Of a stretch of DNA of 64,000 nt, positions 11,607-21,780 are shown in pieces. This DNA is from Hofstenia miamia. Its lineage: Eukaryota > Xenacoelomorpha > Acoela. The stretch lies in assembly GCA_004352715.1 (NCBI GenBank), contig SCFE01000071.1:1562584-1626583 (forward strand), written 5' to 3'. The position numbers and the translations under genes are program-made. The stretch's first letter is position 1, and every line of letters begins with the position of its first letter. Below the pieces are notes generated by a model. It saw nothing but the letters and a program-made list of their open reading frames with translations. It made no database searches and was not told where the DNA came from.

Positions 11607-14600
11607 CAATTGGCGCATTTCGTGTACCCTTCAGGCTGGCCGTGGGTATAGGCAGTGGTGTAGTGCTAAAATTTTACCAAGGGGGGCTCTTACAAAGATA
11701 AGCCATCCAGCATGAGGGATATTACCAAAACATTTTTGATTCTGTAAATTGCAATTATGCTAATCTTATAAAAGTATTGTAAAAATATATTCACTGTCAT
11801 ATTGTTAGTATTTGTGAGATGGATATTAAGCCTGTGTGAGCAGAGATTTTCATTCGTTGAAAACTCTGTAGTAAAACTAGCTATGCCTACCAAACCTGAC
11901 ATTTAAAGTTTTGACAATTCAGCTTATTTCAGGACCATTTTGTAGTCATTCCCAAAAAATGTGTTCAATGTTTCGGTTGTTAGAAACTTATAAAAGTTGC
12001 TCACTGAAAATTTCAATAGAGTTGTAAAAAATCAAAAGGATACCAATGTTAAAATTCAAAATGTAATTTTTAATTTTCATCACATTTTTCATAGGAATAA
12101 ATCATTTTTTTTTGCTCATCTGCAGCAAATTGTGGCACAAATTGATTAGCTCTTCCAAAAGGCATGTTTTTGAAGAAATTATTATAAGTGAATGTAATGC
12201 ACTTATTTTTTAAAATTCAAACTGATTTTTTCAAATGTTAATGAAATTTTTTTATGTGGCATAATATATGTTTGATTCTCACCAACTGTTAATTGGCTTG
12301 CCATGCTTTGGCATTATCCTTTGTATATCTTCCATGAATTTATCAACTTAATGTCCGAAGCCAAGGGACTTTATTTGATAAACTGCTAATGGGAGATTAG
12401 GTAACCCTAGAGAGTAAAGCTAAGAACAATAAAATGAAACTATATAAAAAGATTTTGACATACTTTGCCAATATGACCCTACTTAAAATTATCTAAATTT
12501 TGGGAGTTTTGAAAAGCATTACAAGTTAGGAATGGATGAGTTTCGAATTAATATTAGCTATTTCCACAAAGATTTCAATAAAAGAAAGGGCAGGCGCACT
12601 TGATTTTATTTAGTTCTATTGGTTTGAAGTATGTTCTATTGATTGCACAATTTGTTGCGAATCTTTAGTTGTAAATACATGAGATTACCGCATATACAGT
12701 TAACATGTACAACGTATGATTTCATGTGGAATTACCTGCTCGAAGATACCATTAGCTGTTCGAAAATTTGATACTCCAGGATATCCTCCAATTCCTGGCT
12801 TAGCATTAAAATATAGCCTAAAATGTCATTATCAATCTTAAGCAGTCCAATAATTTTTTGCTGAATTTATAATAACTTCTTATTACTCACGAAATAAAAA
12901 CGCATCCAAAATTAAAAGGCCCTACAAAATTGAAAAGTTTCATCTCATTTACATAAGCAGAAACAGTTAAAGTACTTGATCCTTGCATTAGAGTTTCTGA
13001 CATCTGCACATTAAGTATTTAGATTTTTTTTCAAAAATCAACATTATCAAAGAAAAATAGGAAAAAGGTTCAATTTTTCAACCACGTTCACACCAGTAAT
13101 TGTTTCAATATCTCACGATTTAAATAAATAGTGTATTTGCATAATTTTTATTTATTTATTTTTAATGAATAAATCTATTTACCACTACTACTACTACTAC
13201 TAATGCTACAAATTTCCAAATAGATTGACTAGAAACCTTTTGGGTGTGGGTTAGGAGTGGGCCTGGAAAATCTCGGGCTACGGCCAGCCTGATATTCTTT
13301 CAATACTTTGCTGTTTGTAAACCGTAATGGCCCCGAATTGATTCAAATTAGAAGAAGTGCATACAATAGTCTATGTGAGGTGATCACGATTTCCTGATCA
13401 CTAACTCTGCTTGCCATAATAAGAATTATAGCAACAAATACAAAAGCTGAATATTGTTCCAAAGGCATTACGCATATTCTTGCATCCACTTTTTTCATGT
13501 ATCATGCAAAATACAGGAATAATCATACAATGGTATAAGAATCAGATTATTGTAAATTATATGCATGTAATGGTTCCAATAAAATAAAAATTAGTTACTT
13601 ACCATCCAAAACGTCAAAGAACACAACTTGTGCAAAATCAATTGTGTTTATGAGTGTTACTTGTGTATCCTAAAAATCTGTTTAATTCAATATAAGAATT
13701 CAAAAATTACATTGAGTGTTCCTATTGCATATTCTTTTAAATCATCTTGTAGGTTATTTACAAAATCATAAAGTTTTCCTGGATGATCATTGTTAAAATT
13801 ATGGCTAGCAGCTCCATAAGTTCCCATTAGTCCGCTAAACACATTTTATGTGTACATTGAAAAAAACAAAAATGTAGAAATTAAACACACAGATTTATGC
13901 TTTCATGTATTAACCGGTAACAAGAGCGATCTATATATAGATCGCTTTTGACCGGTAATTATATTGTTTCAAAATATAAAAACAAAAATCAATTTACGAC
14001 ATTTATATTTATTCAAAGAAAGAAGATTAACTTTGTCTTTAGAAAAATATACGACCTATGACGTGGACTGAGTGATTAATATGTGTATAATATCGTAATA
14101 CCCGCCTATTGTTAACTCTTTTAAGAAGTGTAAAAATTGTATGAATGTAATTGTTCCAATAAAATAAAAAATTAGTTATTTACAATAGGAAACGTCAAGG
14201 AACACAACTTGTGCAAAATCAATTGTGTTTATTAGTGTTACTTGTTCATGATAAGAATTCGTGTAATTCAATATAAGAATTTAAAACATTAAGGGGTGTT
14301 GAATCAAATAAATTAAGAAATTCAGATTTAGATTTTCTTGCATGTTTTTCATGAGGTTTTGATTTTCAATATCTTGTTTTTTATGGACTACCAATTCTCA
14401 AACATTGAATTTAGGTTCTTAATTGTAATGCGGTGTTGTTGTTACTCTTGCCTTTTCCAAAATTTCAAAACTTTGTTAGGGACACCACGGTCATGGAAAA
14501 GTGGACATAAGCAGGCTTAAGTAATTAGCCTCGTGCAAACAATACAACTTTTGTTGATATAAAAACTCAAAGTGAGCAATGTGAAGAGATAATTTTAAAA

Positions 14601-14741
14601 TAATTTGAAATCCTTGAATCTGATTTCTTGTTTTAATTGGTCTAGCAACAAAAATTGAATCATTTGCGTAAGGCCAAAAGACTGTGTTAAATTCATCAAA
14701 ACGTTTTTGCTGCTAAATTAATAATAATAGTAATAATAATA

Positions 14742-14778
<37 letters not shown>

Positions 14779-17700
14779 TAATAATAATAATAGTAATAAT
14801 AATAAGAGTGAAAGCAATATATTTGGGAAATGTGCTAAGCATGCTTGTGTCTCCAATTGTATGTTGTCGGTGTAAAAGCGCACTTTTTTCTAAATTTTTT
14901 GAAATTGTTTCATCTCACTCTCTAAATTGTTCCAAATATTGGGGGTTGAAAACAGGATAGGAAATACTGCTTCAAATGTATTTATGCGATCGTGGATTTT
15001 TCTTTAAGTAACTAGCAAAAATGACATTAATCCTCGGCGTTATTTTGCTTAAGTAAAATTGCTGTTGCATGAAATTGTATTTGAAATAGCTGGGACAATA
15101 TATTATACTTTTGTCAGTATTCAGTGACATTATCAAGCTTATGTGCAAAATTTAATGTTTTTAGTGATCAATTAATTGTTTCCTAAATAACTCGCGGCTT
15201 TTTGTATTAAAATTAAGAAATATAAAGAAACAATAATGAAATTGCAATAAACAAAATGCATGCACTGATTGAACGTCGTAATCTCATCCTAAATTTCTGA
15301 GGTGGTATAATAATATCTAACGCCAGAAGCCAATTTTTGTATTTTTTTTAGAAAATAATCAAATTTTAAATCTTTGTCAACATCAACAAATATTTAACGT
15401 GATTAATTTGTTTTATCTGAACGTTGGTAAAAGTTAATTCGAACTTGTTTCTTATTTGTTTTAGGCTAAGCGCGTACTGTTGATTATTTAATTTAACAAC
15501 TAAATAATTTACAAACTAGTTTATCAAAATTTTGTCAAGCGCGCACTAGTGATTTTTAATCTGCTCAATCGTTCATTTTAGAACGGATTTCCTTACGATA
15601 CTGAATGTCTTACGGCAATAAATGAATTACCAGAAAGGCGTAAGAGACTACTCCAGTTAAATTGTGTGAACATGAACACCCCATGAATTTCTTTAATTAC
15701 TTTCGAAGGAAGGCGTAGTGTTTTGATCAATTACTGTAATTAGTTCGAATAACATTATTCAAATACAAATTTTCTTAAAGAAATTTTTCTGTCTCATTGG
15801 TTGGAACCGTGTCATAGTTACAAGTGGCGTCACTAAGAGGGTGGTACAGCACCCGGCAATACAATATTTTATTCTGTAAAAATAGAAATAAAACTTACGA
15901 TAAGAAATTTTAAACAATTTTGGAGCCACAAGTTAGAAATATATCAAAATAACAAAATAATTTTATAAATATAGCCAAAAAGGGACCCCAATATTAGAAT
16001 AAAATCGTTAATAAACAAATTCAGACTATTTTGGAGGTCAAATAGTTATAGAAGTACAAAATGTTTTGTATGAAATATCTAGTATACTCCAAGCGGTTAC
16101 TGAAGATTTAACACATAAATTTGGGAGTTGTTAAATTGGGGCAACGAATTGATATCCCTCACCGGGCCACTCATTTACAGTAACATGAAAAAATATTTAT
16201 TTTTGCATCTTCAAAATTTAGATTATACATGTACATTTAGGCTAAACAATCTCAAATGTTGCGTATACTCCCATATATTATGTTCACTTTCAGGCAGAGA
16301 AAGTTGTTTAAAATAAAATAAAAGCGCTGGTATTTATAACAGGTAATGATCTAAATCATAGCTTGATTCTTCTTTCCAAGTCAATTAATTCAGTCCAAAT
16401 AAAAAAAACTCCTCTTCATAAAGCTATGGCAATAATTTATTTTAAGCTGTTTGTAAGAATTATTTTTTAACTATAAATAATAATTCGAGGCTTGTTTCTG
16501 AATGAATCAACGCCTTTCATCGTTTCGAATTGTTCAATCAATTAATTGCAACTATTTTCTATTTTATGTGTCAACAGTAATTTTTTAATTTCTGTGATCA
16601 TTAAATTGCTAGTGCGCGTTGACGTAAAGAAAGTTCTTTGTTCTATTTTGTAAACTAAATTGTTTCGTATTTACAAAAATTAAAAATCACTAGTGTACGC
16701 CGCGCCTTAGTGAATTAGGAGAAAATATAATGAATTTTGCATTTTTTAAATGTTGACTTTAAATTCATTCGATGTGAAATAGCAATACCACTTTGCAACA
16801 TTTTCGTGGCCTTAAATCCATCATCAGTATTTACGAGACAAGTATCGTCAGTAAATTGATATATTTCACTATGATATACCTGTTTCATAATATCATTTAC
16901 ATATATTGCAAATACATTTGGCCCTAGTACTGTTCCTAGAGGCATTTCTCAATCGGTTTTAATGTACTCAGTTTTCATATTAGCATTATTACACGTTGTT
17001 TTCTGCTTTCTAAAAAACTCATAAGTAACTTAATTGAATTTTGTTAAAATTCGTAATTTTTAAGCTTAATCGCAAAAATTTCAAAATTGATTAAAATAAA
17101 GAGGTTGCTTAAATCTAGGAGAGCTATGCAACGTGATTTATTTTATATATATATATATATATTTGAGGATATTTTTTCAGTAATTGAAATAATTGCATTA
17201 CTTGTATTGTAAAAAAGGTATAAAACCGGAAAATTGTCGTCCCGAGACGACTCGACGTGTGCCGTTCACGCCGGTTGAATCGACTCGATTCCACCCATGT
17301 ATTGTACTATGCTTACCGCGGAAACCATATTGTTTAAAAGATTGACCTATAATTTTTCGCAAGAAGAGGACCTCTATTATTATACAAAGGTGTTATATCT
17401 GTGACTTTTTCATTATCTCCGGGAAATTCGTTTTCAACTATGCATTGATTAAATGCAAATGAAATGTAAAAAAACTTCTTAATTATAAAGAAACATAAAT
17501 GAATTGAACCTGAATATTTATTGACGTCTAAATTCGTACAATATTTTCTAATTATTTTAAAGTAGATAACTTAAATTGAAACGTGGACTTACAATTTGAT
17601 TGACTTTTTCTGATAGAGGAATTTTCGGAAAATTGAGGTTACATAATTCTTTAAATGTCTGATTTAAATAGCTTAAAATCTTTTTTCATAGGTAAAATTT

Positions 17701-20700
17701 TTTCAATATTAATTTCAAAAATATCACTATTGAGTTCATTAGATTTTCTAGTGAAACGGTTTAGGAATTTCCCAAATTGATATTTTTTTAATCCTTAATG
17801 TTTTGCGCATAGATCTTAATTACTTTCTTTGATTCTTCGTAATTAGTCCAATTTATTTCGGTCGTATTAACCTTAGCTAGTTCAAACAGTTTCTGCGTTA
17901 TGGTTATGGTTTTCTTTTACTTGATATCCAGTCTCGGTTAAATTGAATCGTCGTGATTTGTAATTTACTCGGCAAGTTCTGCTTGGTGCATGATTGATCT
18001 GTACCCAGTGTAATTTAGCATGTGGGAACCAGAATTAAGAGTAAAATTATAGTTGAATGGAACATTTTTAAGTAAATTTTCCATGATCTCATCTGAATAG
18101 TTTTTGAAATATCTAGAATAAATCATTTTAAATTTTGAAAGCTTAACTTGAATGTGTTAATATAAATACAGAGTGCGTGATAACTGAAAGATTCGAGAAT
18201 ATAAGTTTTATATATAGTTTCCAAATTAGATAAAAAATATTCAATTAATGTCGTTCTTTGAGTTGGAGTCAGAGTGTTGATATTTTTTTAAATTAATTAT
18301 AATAAATAGCGCGGAATTCTTTCAATGAATTTTTTTATAAAAAAGTTGATGTTAAAGTGAGATAAGGTTTAGTTAATCAATATTAATAGGAATATCTGAA
18401 ATTTAATTGACTTAAACTTTATTTATATGCTACAAGAAATTTCTTATTTGGATTGTTGGTAAGATTAATTAATTCATTTTCCGTAGAATTTGTAGGTGAT
18501 TTAGTTTCGATCTACAGGGTCTCCCACAAAAAACCAAAGGATATTTGATATGCATATCTGTATAGCATTAGTTGTTTGCATTTTAGTATTTAGTTAGCAA
18601 TACTGTATAGCGATAGTATTTAATTGTTTTTATTTCATTTTAGTTATACTGGCTCAACTTACGGATTTGCAGCGAATGTAATTACTTTATTCAAAGAAGA
18701 AAATCCTACTTGGGGACCTATAAAATTCAAGAAAATACTCCCTAATTTTTTTGCCAATATCAGCGATAATCAATTTTATGCAGTTACAGCAAGGCTAAGT
18801 TTGGAAGATCCCGAGGCGTCTAGTCACTTAAACGAGGAAGTGGACTTGTTCGGCAACATTTGTCGCCTACTCGGAGAAAAGTTGTGAAGCTCGCGGTAAC
18901 CCCACCAGACAAGTCAAGGCGTCACTACAGTCAAAGAGAAATTGCTGCTGTTACAGGAATATCAAAAGGCACTGTATCACGAATTTTGAAGGCCTCAACT
19001 TTAAAGTGCTACAGAGAGTTAAAACAAATGTATTAACAGTGCGCGATACATCGAGGGTATTTTGCTTATTTTGAAACTGAGTTTGATTCGCTAAAGCAAT
19101 ATATGTTTGACCAATAATAAAAATCGTTCCAAACTTTCTCATGATGTATTAGATTCTTCATTTTTCAAATTGATGGCTCCTACACAGCCCCAAATGTTTT
19201 TTGGAGGAAAAGTGGATGAAATATTCTAAAAAACAATAAATTGAAATATTACAACATCTAAATATCTAATGATGGAAAAACTAACGCAACTTCTACGTTA
19301 AAATACAACTGTCAAGCAAAAATATTTAAATGTTAAAATATGCAAACATAATATTTATCCACAAGAGTAGAAGAGGATTAAATATTCCATGTAATTCAAC
19401 AGACCGTTAAAAAAACATCAACTTATGTCCATTTTGTATTGAAACGGCAATGTGGCCATAACTTCGTCAAATGAATTGCGGAAAAAACGTATGAGAGCTC
19501 AAAACAATCGTTATCGATTAATCTATGCGTTTTTATTCTCGAAATACCCAAGTTCTTTTCTACCCTCGTTGATGTCGCGAACTGTAAATCCTATGCACAA
19601 AGAAAGTCGTGTAGTTAAATGCACAGCAATGAAAAACAAGTTCACAAGAACTTGGAAAACAGTATGGTTCTCTGGTGATGCAAATTTCCATCTTGCCGGG
19701 CCTCTAAACACTGAGAATGATAGAATTTATCGAGAATGTACTGTTAAAGCAGACATTCCCGATGAAGACTTATTAGTGGAAGTCGACCACCAAATGCCTT
19801 CAATTATCTGTTATGCAGCAGTTTCATGGCAAGGCAGAACCGCGCTCAGATTTGTTGAAGCCTATAAAAGAAAGAAAAACAGGTATACACTACCGAAATG
19901 TGTGCGGCTATGTTCAAAGACATTGGCAACATTATGCAAGGAGATTGGTCATGGCAACAAGACGGAGCAAGAGCTCACACATCTCGAATTTCAGTAGCTT
20001 GGCTTTTATGCTAATACACCTGATTTCATTTAGCCAGATGAATGGCCTGCTAAGAGTCCAGACCTAAGCGTCATGGACTACTTTATTTGGAGTGTTTTAT
20101 TATCCAAAACTCAATACCTAAGGCATGAAATTAAAACAATTACTGACCTCAAAACGGTAATTACAGAAGCTTGGAATGCGATCCCTCAAGAGCAAATACA
20201 AAGAGCTACAGCAGCCTGGATTCCAAGATTGGGGAGATGTATTGACATTGAAGGTGGCCATTTTGAACATTTGTAAAGTATATATTTTGGTTATTTTGTT
20301 TTCCCGTCATTTGTATTCTGTTACAACCCATGTTTAAAAAAATCCATGTAAAAAAACTTCCATGTTTAAAAAATCTTTTGGATTTTTGTGGGGCACCACC
20401 TCTGCTATCCCTATTTTTATCAAAAACATTTTTGGGATTTGGATTGAGAATATTTGGATTGATATCATCGTCTAACCAAGGTTCTGTATTTGAAAAAATT
20501 GACCTATATCCCCTGCTAGGATGATTAAATGACTAAATAAGTAATCATGGTTGAAAGTAAGAAATTTTTTGCTAAATTTTAGTGATATTTCACAGTAGTG
20601 CTAATAATGCTTGTGTGTGTGCGCACGGTTTTCTCACGTGTATATAATATAGATTTACATTTTTAAATTGCATTACAAATATAAACAATATGTTCCAAAA

Positions 20701-20833
20701 GTTAATCTTGCTCAATGAAATAGGGGACGGTGTTTGGTGGGTTGAACAGCGGGTCACACCGCCACAAAAATCAGCGAGCGTCGAATCGCTTCTGCGAGAA
20801 CAGGGTAAATCCGACCGTTCTCGGCGAGAGTTG

Positions 20834-20906
<73 letters not shown>

Positions 20907-21738
20907 GTTTCGTTTGGTATTCAAATTATAAAATTTTTTGTAGCAATGCATATGCATGATATGTATTCTAAAAATGTTGATTAATTTCAAAAAAGTAAAA
21001 ACAATTTTGCTATGGCGGATTCAGTTTTATAATAAATATGTGATGATTGGAAAAATATCCTGTTTGCTCCCTCTTAGAGATTGAATGGGTTGCTTCTGCA
21101 ACTTACAAATTGCAATTATTAAATTTAATAAAATACAAAAACAGATGAGCTAACCTGGTTATTCGGGATATTTCTTATTAGTTTAAAAGTAAAGCCTGGT
21201 AAAAATAACTACGCAAATTGAAGTATTTGAATTCTGATCAAACAGAACGATATCGTTGCCTACAATTTTTGTTCTACCGATCAATTACGTCAAAGTATCC
21301 ACGTTGTTAAACTTGTCATCATTAAATTACCTCTTTGAATTATTTTTAAAATGTACATATTTTACAAATGCTAAAATAAATTGTAAGAGATGCAAATTGG
21401 AGGCACTATTGTTAACTCATAAAATGCATAACTTCAAACCTCATGTACAACCTTAAAATTTAATTGAAGGCAACGTCTTTAAGTAGTTTGGAATCTATTT
21501 AGAAGTTAAGAGCTTGATATTTCGCAAACCTTATTTTCAGATCTGCCCTAATTTATATATCTATTTTAAGTAATTTGATATGTGTTAATTTTATAAAAAT
21601 AATTTGCCTGAATATTAAATACATATAGGGTGACTCAAAGCTTCAAATCGCGATTTAAATTTAGATTTCTTATTTAGTATGAGTTCTATGAACATCGTTT
21701 TTTGATTTTTATATATATATATAAACCACATAATACAA

Positions 21739-21780
<42 letters not shown>

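Noticed and set aside
17590-17690. Candidate prominin exon ending in GTAAGT
   Set aside because: It lies within a degenerate non-LTR RT region on the same strand, and exon C joins exon D in phase without it.
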